Positions 11,238 through 23,100 of a stretch of 64,000 bases of DNA are shown here, piece after piece. The DNA is taken from the NCBI GenBank assembly GCA_006384855.1, contig VCJN01003381.1:62001-126000 (forward strand), written 5' to 3'. The notes beneath the pieces are model-generated. The model saw only the letters and a list, made by a program, of their open reading frames with translations. It ran no database searches and was not told the origin of the DNA. This stretch comes from Tetraselmis striata (lineage: Eukaryota > Chlorophyta > Chlorodendrophyceae > Chlorodendrales > Chlorodendraceae). Positions within the stretch are counted from its first letter, which is position 1; each line of letters starts with the position of its first letter. The position numbers were made by a program, and so were the translations under genes.

Positions 11238-11725
11238 GATGAAGGTGGCGAAGGTTGGCGAGTTACGCGACTAAGGGGTTCTTACTAGTATATGCCCGCA
11301 AGGTGAGGCCTGGTGCCACTGCGCCCGCCTCTCTGATAGACTTGGGCACCTTGCTCCGACACAACCAGCTAGAAACACCCCAGCGCCAAAGAACTGATGT
11401 CAGCGAGGGCTCGAAAATCGCACACCCAAAGGGGTACAGGCAGCTGCACAGAAGCCTGCCTAGGAGTGTGACCGACACACCCCTCCTCAGCACACCGGTG
11501 CTGGAAACGAGAGCGCCACCAGCGCTCGGAAAACCGAGAGGGGCAACCGAAAAGGCAGCCCACAAGAGACCATGTGGGGGCAGCCAATGCAGCACCCACG
11601 GAACAGAGCAACGCGCCCACAGAGGAGTGTCAGCAAGGCAACTCCGGCGTGGAGGAAGCCATAACCTTTTGGAGTTGGTGCAGGTTGCCTTGGAGACAAG
11701 CAGCAGCTGAGGGTGGCTTAGAATC

Positions 11726-12179
11726 TGTTACAATTCTCAGGGCTCAACAGAGCCCTTAGTACTATCAGCAGCTACACCTGCTGGCTATGGGCTCAGCTGG
11801 GGTTGCTAGCTGGTGCACCTTGGCACTGCTGTATTCTAGTATATAAAGCATGTTGAGCCGCCATTCTGGCGGCTCCTGTCTCTAAACTACTGGCTGAGGT
11901 GGTGCCCAGAGTTGCATGACCATCTGAGGTCATTCTAGAGTGGGCATGTTCGCCTCATGCCTGCCTGATGGCTGTCTAGGAACTGGGCTCATGGTGGAGC
12001 TCTAAGCTCCTTAATATATTATGCCATGTATGAACTACACCTAAGTACTACTGCCAAATATCGGCGCAACACATGCAGCTCTCAGTGGGCAGTGCAGTCT
12101 GCCTAACACTGCAGCTGGTGGCCTTAGAGTCAGATCAGTAGATCAGTAACAGACCAGTGTAATCTATTACTACTCAACA
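11726..12179 (-). repeat. putative 5' LTR of the copia-like element
   Basis: On the minus strand this 454-bp stretch starts TGTTGAG and ends GTAACA, the short inverted TGTT...AACA ends typical of copia LTRs. A TATA-like TTTATATA lies about 115 bp from its inner end (near 11840-11850). It sits about 490 bp before the first gag-like frame, leaving room for a leader. The partner LTR is outside the window, so the ends are inferred from termini and position only. No clear tRNA primer-binding site was recognised next to it. Confidence 0.45.
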
Positions 12180-12709
12180 CTGCTTTTATTTAGCGCGGTG
12201 GATCTGTTATTGGCCCGTTTGTGATTCACACCAGTCGCTACTTACCCACCGGTAGAACTACTCTGGTCGCTACCTATACACGACCCATGATATCGTACTG
12301 CGTACTAAGGGCTCCGCGCGGCAGAAGGAATTATTACGGCCGTCCTCATTTTAACTATCATAATCATTAGCGCTAATAATAAACAATCCTTTACGGGTCT
12401 GCTGCCATGGGGCCCTGCTCATCTGCTACTGTGTGCCGCACCGGCCCGGCGCTAAGAGGGTTCTGCTTAAATGTAGGCTTTTTCCTTCCCCAGTACTTTC
12501 CGTGCATTCTCTTGACGCTCTCCCTGTAACCAAAAAGATATCAGACCGACCGGGCAACAGCCCAGCGCACCCCCTAGCCGCCTCCGCCCCCCCCCCCCCC
12601 CACCACCGCCCCCCCCCCACCTCCCCACCCCCGGTACCCTCACCCACCCACAAACAGACTCCATCAGCTGCTGCAATCCCTCCCGCCGGCCATCTGCTTC
12701 CCTCCCGCG
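12180..12709. other. intergenic DNA and 5' region of the R3H gene
   Basis: No coding signal was seen. There is an AT-rich stretch (about 12330-12390), then a C-rich stretch with long C runs (about 12585-12640) leading to the ATG at 12710, probably promoter and 5' UTR. No clear TATA box stands out. Confidence 0.5.
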
Positions 12710-13166
12710 ATGGCTTCTTCCTGGGAGGAACTAGAGCTGAATGATCTCCAGCTGGCGGGCCTCAGCCTGGCGGAGCGACAGCCGCCGCCACCGCCGCCGC
12801 CGCGCCCACCGGTGGCAGCGTCCGTCCGCGCCGAAGGGGGTGTCACTCCTGAGGGGGCGCAAACTTCCGGGTATGTCGTCACACACGAGTGACTCCGCAA
12901 CGGCGCCGATTCCTCTGCCTGCGTCGGTGGCTCGCTCGGCCCGTAATGCACAACGAAAGGCTCACCTTCACGACCTGCGGCGGGGATATGTTACGACTCC
13001 CTCGCTTTTTCTGTCGTGATTATTTTTAGTCGCTATTGATCAACCATGCCCCGCGGGACCGCGCGGATATTTAGTGGTGACTCAATTCACTCTTCCGCGA
13101 CTACTGGCGGAGGCGGGCGGCTGGCGATCTGTGGGGTAGATTGTGTGTGTGTGTGTGTGTGTGTGT

Positions 13167-13202
<36 letters not shown>

Positions 13203-16076
13203 CGGGATTCTAGTCGCCTGATAGGATGTAGCCCGGCGACAGCCAGCGGCCCCGCCGGGCTCCGCCTGCCTGCCTCCGTGGTCTGAGCCGGCCTGTGCGC
13301 GGCGGCCCCCCGCCAGGCCGGACGATGCGGCGGACGCGGTGGATCCTGCGCTGGCGGAGGCGCTGACAGACCCTCGCGGCCGCCTGAGCGGTGAGTCCCC
13401 CCCCCCCCCCCTCGCCCCCCTGCCCCGCTGCCCTTTTCGTGGTCCCTCTTTCCACCCTGCTACCGATGTCGCCGCGGGGTCTGAGCCGCCTATCCGGCGG
13501 GCGTGCCGGCAGTGCTGCGCCTGGACGCGGAGACGGAGAGATTCTGCCGCGACGACACCCGCCAGCAGCACGTCTTCGCGGCGGACCTCACGCCCTTCCA
13601 GGTGCCTGCTCCGTGTTTCGCGCCCCCTGCCCCCTGCCTCTGACCCCTGCAGCAAGGGAGCTCCGGCCTTCATGTCAAAGGCGGAGAAAGAGAAGGTGGC
13701 CGAGAAAGAGGGAGGACGCCAGAGAGGGATGGCGCGCCTTTCCTGAGAGTCTGGCAAGGGTGGCGCATGGGACTCAAAATGGGACACAAAGCTGGCGTAT
13801 GAATTACACAAAAAAGCCACTGGAAAAGCACGTCTACTCCTAAGAGCAGCTCACACGCAGCGTAGCACGCCACTCAAAAGCGACCTGCAGCTGTGCAAGG
13901 CGGGGCGGATGAGTATAGCGCTCAGCTTGGAGTGTGAGTAATCCTTGCGCGGGTGTGACCGGGAGTTCCCGGGGTTGCGCGGTGCGACTTCGACATCAGC
14001 ATCGGGGGACGCAGCGCTACGCGGCGTTTGATTGGGTGGTGCGGGTATTGGTAGTGGGCTTCTGAGGGGCACCCCTTGCCTGTGCGCAGCGCATGCTGGC
14101 GCACCGCGTGGCGCAGCACTACGCGATGCAGACAAGCGTGGAGGTGGTGGACGCGGAGGCTCCGCAGGGGCAGGTCATCGCGCGCAAGACGGCCTCCTCG
14201 GCGCTGCCCGCGGTGCGTACCCCCCGTCCCCACCCCCACCTTCTCCTTTCCATTGCCACCCCTGATAGCCTCCCCGCTTGATCCCCTGCTGCCCGGGACC
14301 GCCCCGCTGAACCCCCCCCCCCCCCCCCCCCCCCCCCCCTCTCCTGCCGTCACAGGTGAAGCTTTCCACCATCGGCGCGCCACCTCCCAGCGAGGCGGCA
14401 GAGGGCGGCGGCGGCGGCAAGAAGTCCTTCCGCCTCATGAAGCGCACCGGCTCGGAGGAGAAGCGCATCGCCAAGATGGACTCTGCCGGCCCGCTAGACG
14501 AGGAGGGCCTTGCCAGGTCCGACCTACTCCCCCCTCCCCCCCCCCCCCCCCCCGGTCCCCCCTCTCCCACTCACGTTTGTCGATGGAAACCTCAGTGCTG
14601 TGTCTGGTGTCACCTGCTGTCCTGCTCCTCCTTTTCAGCATAGATGATAAATGGCCAAAGGGTGCGCGGGGGGGGGGGGGGGGGGGGGGGGCTGTTGACT
14701 GCTATGCACCGCCTCAGTGTCTCGCCCCGCGCGCTGTATGGATCATTGCAATGCGAGCCTAGGAGAGTTGGTTTACCAGAGGGAGGGGCAGGGGGGGGGG
14801 GGGGGGGGGGCAAATAGATCGCCTCACTTGGGGCACCTTATGAGTCACCAAAGCACCGCCATGTGCTCCACGTACAGCATGCCGCTGGGTGGATCTATCT
14901 GTATGGGAGGGTGGCAGTTGGCCCCTGCATCAAGAACCCCCCCCCCTCCCCCTTCTTTCCTATTTGTTGTCATCGGCCACTGTCAATGCCCCCCCCCCCC
15001 CCCTCCCCTCCCCCCTCCCCGTCTGGCATGTCTTCCATGTCTGGCATGTCTTCTGCACATTGTTGTGTTTGACTGTGAGTGCCGTGGCGCACACACCAGG
15101 CTGGCGGCACAGCGCGAGGAGGAGTACAATAAAGCGCGGCAGCGCATCTTCAGCTCAGGCAACTTGGCGTCCGCGGATGGTGGGGAGGCCGAGGGGGCGG
15201 GCGCCTCGCCGGACAGCGAGCCGCCGACGCCGCAGCAGCCGGCGGGGCCCGTGTCGGTGGTGGCAGCCGGAGGCGGCGGCGGTGCCCCGGCGCCAGGGCG
15301 AAGAAGCCCGGAGCCGGACAAGCCCAGCGGCAGCGGCGGCGGCGGCGGGCGCGGGGTCGGGACTAGCCGGGGCGAGGCGGCGCGGGGAGAGGAGGGCGGC
15401 AACCCCTCGAGTGAGAGCCTCAACAGGCTGCCAGCCGCTGCCCCTGGGCCGGCAGTTTCGCGGTGGCTCCGCGCTGCCCTCTTTGCTGTGGACAAGAATG
15501 GGTGTGGACGCCGGATCCGCGACAGCGTTACGACGTTCTTAGGGCTGTCAGGGATTTTTAGGGTATGGATACGATGTTCAACAGGTTTTAGACGTTCAGA
15601 CCCTCGTTTAGGCATTCTGGGTTGTAGACAATATTTAGGGCTCTAGGTCTTATAGGGCTTAGATGTTGTTATGGTTTCAGAAGATGGCTGGGCTTTAAAC
15701 AACTAATCGGATAGTAGTCCTGACCTTGAGCCTTCAAAACCTGACCTGAAACCTCCTAACTCTGATGCCTTGATATCATCAGCCCCGCCAAACGTACTGA
15801 TCGCATCATGCGTGGCATCACGCTGGGTCTGCAGGCACAGGGCGCGGCCGCAACCGGGGGGGCGGCAAGGGCGGCAAGGCCGTCTTTCGCGACAAGGACA
15901 AGGACGCGCAGGACCCGGACTTCCAGCGCGGGCGTGGCAGGTGCGTGGGTCCCCCTCGTCCTTATCGTTGGACACCCTCTGTGGCCTCCAACATTTGGAC
16001 CCGCTCCGCCAGCGCCCTCAGCGGCCCGCCAATACCGCTCTGCACAATGCGGGCCTACTGCTTCTGGCTCCCCACC

Positions 16077-16108
<32 letters not shown>

Positions 16109-16937
16109 ATGCCCTCTTCCCCCTTCTCAGCTCGGGTCGCACTATGGTGGCATACATGGAGTAGCCACTGTCTGCATCACCTGCCTCATGCACCCCCTCT
16201 TTCTCCTGCTATGTTAGCTCCTTTCCTACAGTTGCACTCTTTCCCTGGCAACTAGACTGGGCAGAGTCTCTGGCCTTGCGCTGGATGAGGACTAATACCC
16301 CCCCTCCCCCCCCCCCCCCTCCCAAAAAAACTTTTGGAATGCTGCCTCCGCTCCGTGTGGCGGTTGGCGCAGGTTCGAGTCTCGCTTTGACGGCGGCTAT
16401 GGCACGACCAGCGGCCCGAGGCAGCCCAGCGGTGCCGCCCCTGCCGGCGGCATGTACATGATGCCCAGCTATGGCAGCGAGTTCCCCTCGCTGGGAGGCG
16501 CCCCGCCCGGGCCGGTGGCGCGCCCGCCGCCGCCACCGCCGCCGCAGCATGCCGGCGCGCCGCCCCCCGGCTGGCCGGGCGGCCCGCCGGGTATGCCGCT
16601 GCCGCCGCCGGGCGTCTACAACGGTCAGCCGGGAATGTTCCCGATGCCTGGGGGGCACCCCTACGCGCACCCGCCTCCCGGCATGCTGCCGCCCGGGGCG
16701 CAGCCCGGGTTCTTGCCGCCGCCGGGGCCGTACGGTGGCCCGCTACCGCCGGGGATGGGCCCCGGCATGGGCATGGGCGTGGTCATGGGCGGCCACCCGC
16801 TGCCGCACCCGCACCTGCACTACGGCGCCGTGCCCTACGGCCCCGGGCCCGGGCAGCCGATGTACAGCCCTGGGGGCGCGTACGGCATGCAGCCGCCCCC
16901 GGGCGATGACGCGCGCTCGGGCCGGCAGCAGCGATGA
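12710..16937 (+). CDS. R3H and SUZ domain single-stranded nucleic-acid-binding protein
   Basis: Eight exons join with consistent phases and GT-AG sites: 12710-12870, 13317-13390, 13513-13601, 14090-14212, 14356-14516, 15100-15410, 15841-15940, 16373-16937. They encode 527 aa. Residues about 80-150 form an R3H domain (LDAETERFCRDD, RMLAHRVAQHYAM, IARKTASSALP), which binds single-stranded DNA or RNA. A SUZ domain follows at about 171-220 (KKSFRLMKRTGSEEKRIAKM, REEEYNKARQRIF). Next is a Gly/Pro/Ser-rich stretch, then KAVFRDKDKDAQDPDFQRG (about 320-338), conserved in plant R3H proteins. The tail (about 345-527) is rich in Pro, Gly, Met and Tyr, probably disordered. It resembles Arabidopsis R3H proteins and animal R3HDM/Encore. 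All key parts are present and the gene looks intact and cytoplasmic or nuclear, with a role in RNA binding. Confidence 0.88.
13141..13200 (+). repeat. (GT)n plus long poly-G tract in intron 1 of the R3H gene
   Basis: About 13 GT units are followed by a G run of more than 30 bases. Other introns of the same gene hold C runs before acceptors (14308-14339, 14527-14553, 14991-15012) and G runs (14669-14690, 14791-14810). These tracts are unstable and prone to length error in sequencing. Confidence 0.9.
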
Positions 16938-18587
16938 GAGCAGCGGGAGCTGGGGTCGTAAAGTAAAGTAAAGTCCGTTCCGGGTCACCGGCCGAAACCG
17001 CGCCAGCACTTGAGCCAAGTGCGGTCATAGGTCTGGCATAGCCATTAGACCATAGCCTCATTGAAACCCCGAAGGGCTAATGCATCAGCCAGGTAAACCC
17101 GGGGCACGCCCGGTCGAGAATCATCCAACCGGGGGGCTCTCACATAAGAGATCTGAGGGCGGAGCTCACGCGCACGGCCGGCTGCGATAATGGCCGGCCG
17201 GATTTGATGTAAGGGCAGAGACCACACGGGCCAACGCCGCGTCGGGCGGGAGCTGCTTTGATTTGATGCATGCAAGCCTTTGCAGCTCCATGACGACCCA
17301 CGCGTGGGCAGTCGGGCGCTGTGGCTGATAATTACCTGCAACTGGTTGTCACCCCCAAGTTCCCAATTTGGTTAGTCAGGAGCTAACAACTGGTTAAAAA
17401 TACGCCCAAATTGCACGCAACGTGGCTGCTTGGGCGACAAACTCCAACTGTCAATGAGTAGGAGTAAAGAGTGGCTCAAAACACCCCACAACCACTGTTT
17501 GACGTGAGTGTATGGTGTCTCCAAAGTCCAGTAAGTCGCCAGCCAATAACCGTACTTGGTTATTAACCGGGCATTAATTGTGATTACAACCCCCACTGCC
17601 CCCAGATCTAGGTCGCCGACGACCCTGCAGGCATAGCGGCGTGCATGCCGCACTGTGATACGCTGAGACAAGGCCGGTGCCATCCGCTGCACTGCCAATG
17701 AACCACAAAATGCGACCAGTAATTTGGCACAAAATCAAAGCAAGAGGTTAGTGAGAGGGAGGCGGGCCAGGGCAACAGGGGGGGGCATTGTTGCTCTCGC
17801 TTCCGGCTTTGGAACGTAGAGCAATAAATGTGGTGGGTATCACGTTATGCATCAGTTTGGTTTTGGAGCAGCAGTTTTGGGTGCTGGTGTAGTTGTGCGA
17901 ATCATGGGAAATATCACAGGTGACAGCGTGGGTCATCGCGTGTGTGAGCCAAATTTGAAATTTGTTACAACTGAATATAGTTTCCCTCTTGCAAAGCTGT
18001 CTTTACCCGTCAGCAGGAAGAACCCCCCCCCCCCCCTGACCAACCCACCTGGCAGGGTAGGTCTGGTAATTAAAGCGCACACGGCGGGGCCTCTAGGCCG
18101 CGTGGCTACGTTGCAGTACATTTACTATTTTCGCAACCATCATCGGTAATATCGCGATACGTGACACCTGGGTCGCACGGGAGATTGCGCGCCAGCATGT
18201 ACGTGCTAGCCCGGCCGCAGAGAACCGTGATCACATGACCGCCGTATGAATACATATTCCCGCGCCATTCATTGTGCCCCGGAAGTCGCAGCGTGCTCCA
18301 GCGCTGCGCTCCCCCGGCCGCGGCCAAGCGGCTAGGCCGCTCGGGCGGCGCTCGGCCATCGCGCTGCTGAGATTAGCCCCCGCCTTGAGCTGCTGCCAGC
18401 AGTTTCCCCGGACGCCTCGGATTTCGGAGGTTAATTACAGGCAGGGTAACACCCCTGACCCCCATGCACCGCTGGCCGTATGCTCTCCGACCTTGTCATC
18501 GGTGATGCCGAAGCAAACCAGTGTCAGATCGCCCGACGCGCGGCAGCCACCTGTCCACGCTCCCGACGTCACAGCAATACATATACT
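16938..18587. other. intergenic DNA downstream of the R3H gene
   Basis: The 3' UTR probably occupies the first few hundred bases (a TAAAGTAAAGTAAAG stretch at about 16961-16975). No gene, RNA gene or known repeat was recognised in the remaining 1.6 kb. Open frames are short and lack motifs. A C run lies at about 18027-18038. Confidence 0.5.
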
Positions 18588-20119
18588 GAATTGTCATCAA
18601 TCTCACTACTAGCGATAAAATAGCCTGCTGAAATTGCGTTTTGTTTTTTTCCTATTAATTGAGCAGCGCCACATATATTACGCTCAGCAAAGCCATTTGA
18701 TCTTTACCGCAAAGCTGAGCAAAGCCAAGCCGCTGCCATTGTAACCGCGCCAAAGAACAAGCACAGCTGGGATGAGAATTGTGCACAGACAAGCACCGAC
18801 GGCATATGTGCTCTCTGTCGGCGGGCAGCTGGCCCAAGTGCCCGACAGCTTCGCCATTCTACGCCACTTGATAAGCGGATCCGACTGTTGGGATTAGGGT
18901 TTAGGGTTTCAGGGTTTTGCGATTGGGCTGAACCCCCCCCCCCCCCCCCCCCCCCCCCCCGGGCTGGACCCGCCTGGCAGCACCCTGCAGTACACCACAA
19001 AATAAATATTAATATAAATATGCACAGAAAGAGCTCGGCGCAAAACAAAATATGGGCCGGCACACCGATCAATGGTGGCCCTCCGACCTAGACACAGCGT
19101 CTCGTACGCCACAGAGCCAGCATCCGGCTAATTCCGCCACGACTTGTTTCATTCCATCGCATGTTTTTTAAGCGCCGTGCCTGCGACAAAGCTTGCGGCG
19201 AGCCAGCAGGCAGATGGACAGCCGCCGTCCCGCCTTCACCACCGGCGAGTATGGGCGGATTACTGGACGAGCAGTTTACGAGCTGGGCGATTTCCTTCTC
19301 TTCCGGCAATATACTCTGGATACATCAGGGGCACTACCCATCCTCGGCGGTCACAACAGCAGAGGTCCAGCTGCACGCCCATGCCACTACAGAGTACCAG
19401 TTGCCCGGCAGGTTACGTGATTTATTGATACGTTCTGGATTATTGTATAAAACGCACATGTGGCCAAATGGCTCAAGAGACCAAATAAAACAGCACAGAC
19501 TCCAAAATATACCGGTGCAATATTACAGGCGGGGCATTTTGTGTGAGCATCGCCTCCCTTACACAGAGATTGAACGACGCCATTACTACTTGCGCCACCA
19601 CGGCACCGCCGCCCAGGGCGGAGCGGAGGATGCCAACCCAAACACTTTGCGCCTAAAGTAGGAATGACGACGTCCACTTTCTAGAAAACGGTGACGCACA
19701 CATAGTTATCCACGAGCCATTGCCGGTGAGCACGTCTCAACTCACGATCTGCGACGACTGATGGTCCTTAGGTAGGCGCCGCTACCACCGTTCCATCCTC
19801 ATGCTTGGCTACACGGCACAGGATGGCAGCGACTTGGGGGGAAGGAGCTGTTCCGAAGCAACGAAGCTGCGCAGAGTGAGGCCATGCGCCCACCCGCTTA
19901 CACCATCTCCGCCGGTACATTTCGCCGCCGGCGCACGGCAACGCTGCTGTCCAAGTGGCACGCCCGCTCCGGCTAGCCACGGTTCCTGCTCAGCCTGCTC
20001 GCGGGTGAGAGGTCCGCCACACAGGGCGCCAACACAGCGGGAGTCACGGATCAGGAGCACGCAGCCGGTTCATTCCGGCTCAAGGCCGCCACAAGCGGCG
20101 CACATCGCGCGCCAGGCCC
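18588..20119. repeat. downstream repeat block, copy A
   Basis: This roughly 1.5-kb block lies 3' of the U-box exon of copy A. It recurs at about 29556-30542 (partial), 34630-36066, 45284-46725 and 55906-57347. A diagnostic shared stretch, GACACAGCGTCTCGT, is at 19089, 29572, 35039, 45706 and 56328. Frames are open in places but are not conserved between the copies, so it is treated as non-coding: 3' UTR plus spacer. Copy A is the most divergent and has a long C run at about 18932-18960. Confidence 0.7.
18891..18920 (+). repeat. short degenerate telomere-like tract (TTTAGGG type)
   Basis: GATTAGGGTTTAGGGTTTC followed by AGGGTTTT gives about four imperfect plant-type TTTAGGG units directly before a long C run. 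This may be an internal telomere seed or chance. Confidence 0.4.
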
Positions 20120-23100
20120 CTACCACTCTTCCACCATCGACTTCACAATGCGGTTTGGGAAGACGGCAGTGCCGATGGGCAGGTTGGTCATGGGCGACAC
20201 TGCGCGGCGGCGAAAGTGCGCCGCGATCGCCTCCCTCTCATACGTGTAGCCATCCTCCGCAAGCACGGGGTCCGCCATGATGTCCTGTGTGATCGGGCAG
20301 ATGAGCCACTCCTCCATGTCCAGCGCGGTGGGGCCCGCTGCCGGTCGGGCGTCCTTGAACTCCGCTAGCTGCTCCACCACATCCGCCAAGCTTGGCCTGG
20401 GCCGTTCCCAACCACATGCAGCTCAGCACCGATCCTCAAGCACCTTGGCATGCCTATCTATGGTATTTCAAAATCAGCTACGGCGCACCCATAATACCCC
20501 GTATTAGAAGCCTCAAATTGGGCTTGCACGCAGCCTACTATTGAGACCATTCGCCATAGTTTCGTCTACATTTGACCTCTGCTGGAAAGGGCAAGTTCTT
20601 ATTCGCACCAAGTTCTTAATAACACCGCGCCGACGCCCCTAGTTCCTATCAACATCAAACACCACCGCGTCCGCGCACTGGCAGCGTACGGCACGCGGTG
20701 AGTCCTCACCTGCGGCTCTGGTTGGAGTGCACACACTGCAGCGCCAGGCGCATCACGCTGGCCGCCTTGGCCCTGTCCCACTGACCGGCGCCGGGCCGGC
20801 GGTCCAGCAGGTCCATCTCCACTCCGTCATCCTTGGCGTCCTTCACCTCATCAACCATGCCGGTCGGCTCCCTGCCCAACACAGCCACGCCCGGTCGGCT
20901 GTCATCTCACCACTTCTTCTGTGTGCAAAGAGAGAGGGAGAGACGGACCACACTCGCCGCATCAGCAGCGGCGGCATTCACCCGGGACACCAGCCGGGAC
21001 TCACGTGCGGCCCAGCAGCGCCAGCAGGATGGACACGCCCACGCTGTAGACGTCGCTGGCGGCGCGGTACTCCGCGCTCTGGATGTAGTGCGGGTCGATG
21101 AAGCCCAGGCTGCCCACCACGGTGGAGTGGCTCGAGATGCGCGTGCCGCCCACGGGCACCGCCTTGGCCAGCCCCACGTCGGCGAGCTTGGCCATGCCGC
21201 TCCCGGACAGCAGGATGTTGGAGGGTTTGAAGTCGCGGTGCAGGATGGCGGAGGGCGAGCTGTTGTGCAGGAACAGCAGCCCCACGCACGCCTCGTACAG
21301 CATGCGCATGCGCACGTTCCAGGCGGCGTCGCCCTCGCGCAGGCGCTCCTCCAGTGTGCCGCCTGCAGGGGAGCAGCGGCGCGGGGAAGGGGTGCGAAGC
21401 AAAACTTGGGCAAAGGTTTACTCCAGGGGAACCAACCGCCGGCCTTCACGGCTGCTTCATGGCGGCTGGCTGGTGCCCAAGAGGCCCTCGCGTCATCGTC
21501 CGGATGTGCAGTATGAAACTATGTTGAGCCCTAACGGGTATTCGCAGGGTGGTCCAGAAGTTCACATCATGCCAACTGAGCTTCTGTGTACCCGGAGTAT
21601 GCACACCATCAACGGCATATCAACAGGAGCAACAAGGGTCAGCACACAAATCCCTCATTCAAGTCAACAGCCCGCGTCAATGAGTTGAAACTGGTTGAAA
21701 AGAATGGACATTCAGTCAAAAGTTTACATTTACATATTGCTGCCCCTCTACCCCATGCCATATTGATTGGCATGTTCCCCATACATCCACGAATGGTGCG
21801 GAGCCCCCCCCCCCCCCCCCCCCCCCCCTCCAACCACCATTACGCCATCATTACGCCGTCAATTCCGCACAGGGGAGGGGTACATGCAGCGCTGCCCAGG
21901 TATGGCCGTCCCTCACCCTCCATCAGCTCCATCACCACCGCCAGCCGCTCCTCGCACGCCGCGTAGATGTTGACAATGTGGCGGTGCCGCAGGCGGGCCA
22001 GCGTCTGCGCCTCCGCGAGGTACTCCTCGCGCCCCTGCAGCCCCCCTGGGTCCAGCAGCTTGATGGCCACCGGCGCGCCGTCCAGCGTGCCGCGGTACAC
22101 GGTGCCAAAGCCGCCGCTGCCGAGCGCCTGCCGCGCGCCGCCCAGCGCAGCGTCCAGCTGTGTGGGGGTGATGTGGCGCAGGTTGGCGGCTGCCGGGTGG
22201 CATCGAGGGGGGCAGCATGCCGCGCGAAGGAGAGTCAGCCGCAGCGAGGATAGAGCAGCGCAGAAAGGGGAGGGGGTCTCGCCCCATTCAATGAGGAAAA
22301 GGGAGGGGGGGGGGGGGGGGCAGTCAAAAGGGTATACAAGCGCAGTAGTGAAATATACCCCGCCTGGTATGGCCTTTGCTGAAGACAAAAAGATTTATAC
22401 AATACAGCAGTTATACAATCCGTAGCCATACTTTGAGGGTGCGTTATGTTATGTGCTTTTAGTCCCCTAGAATATATCAGAATACATACCGGAATATATA
22501 GCTTGATAATTCAGAACAAAATTCGTCCAAATTCGTCGGTTGCCTTATACAGATAATACCTTGCTTCTTTCTGTAATTCCGCCTGATATTCATATGTGAG
22601 TAAAAATCGTGATGCGCACTGAAATATACCAGAATTTGCCACGAATGAAAACCAGCAGAATATCAAATCGATGATTCAGAAGAAAATTTAGAAATCATTG
22701 TTCTTGGGATCCGTCAGCCAAATCGAACACCCGGGGTGTGTATGAAAGAGGGAGGAGGGAGCAGAAGAGCGGGAGGGGGCAGGAATGCTGTCAGGCAAGT
22801 CCCTGTCTTGGGAGGGGTCGCACCCTGCCGAGCGGCCGGCTGGGGCGGAGCTACTCTCCGGACTGGGGCGGGCGGGCGCCACACCCTCGCCGTCTTGTCA
22901 TCGCTGCAGGTGGCCAGCCGCCTGCCGTCCGGGCTCCACGCCACGGAGAGGACCCAGTGAGTGTGCCCCTCCAGCGTGGCCACACACCGCCAGCCGCCCC
23001 CTCCTCCGGGCGCCGCCTCCCACACCCTCGCCGTGTTATTAATGCAGGTGGCCAGCCGGCTGCCGTCCGGACTCCACGCCACGGAGAAGACCCAGCCAGT

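Larger units (their letters stand above)
1..12179 (-). mobile_element. Ty1/copia-like LTR retroelement fossil carrying a DNA methyltransferase domain
   Basis: Read on the minus strand, the parts run from high to low coordinate: putative 5' LTR, leader, gag with a CCHC knuckle, a methyltransferase region, aspartic protease, GAG-pre-integrase and integrase. Integrase following protease, with reverse transcriptase expected after it beyond position 1, is the Ty1/copia order. The reverse transcriptase, RNase H and 3' LTR would lie outside the window. A piggyBac-type transposon (3650-9427) is inserted between gag and the methyltransferase region. The element is broken, with several breaks besides the insertion. 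Age cannot be measured because only one LTR is in view, but it predates the piggyBac insertion. The family assignment rests on the protease, pre-integrase and integrase motifs and is firm; the outer boundary at 12179 is tentative. Confidence 0.85.

Noticed and set aside
11255-11710. 151-aa plus-strand frame between the putative LTR and gag
   Set aside because: It lies in the leader of the minus-strand retroelement, has no recognisable motif and is best read as chance in GC-rich DNA.
17090-17180. tRNA-like stretch with GGTCGAGAATCATCC
   Set aside because: The T-arm-like box is imperfect and no cloverleaf with an acceptor stem could be drawn by eye on either strand.
19161-19661. 166-aa plus-strand frame in block A
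   Set aside because: Related blocks B-E show shifted or shortened frames and different residues, so there is no sign of coding conservation.
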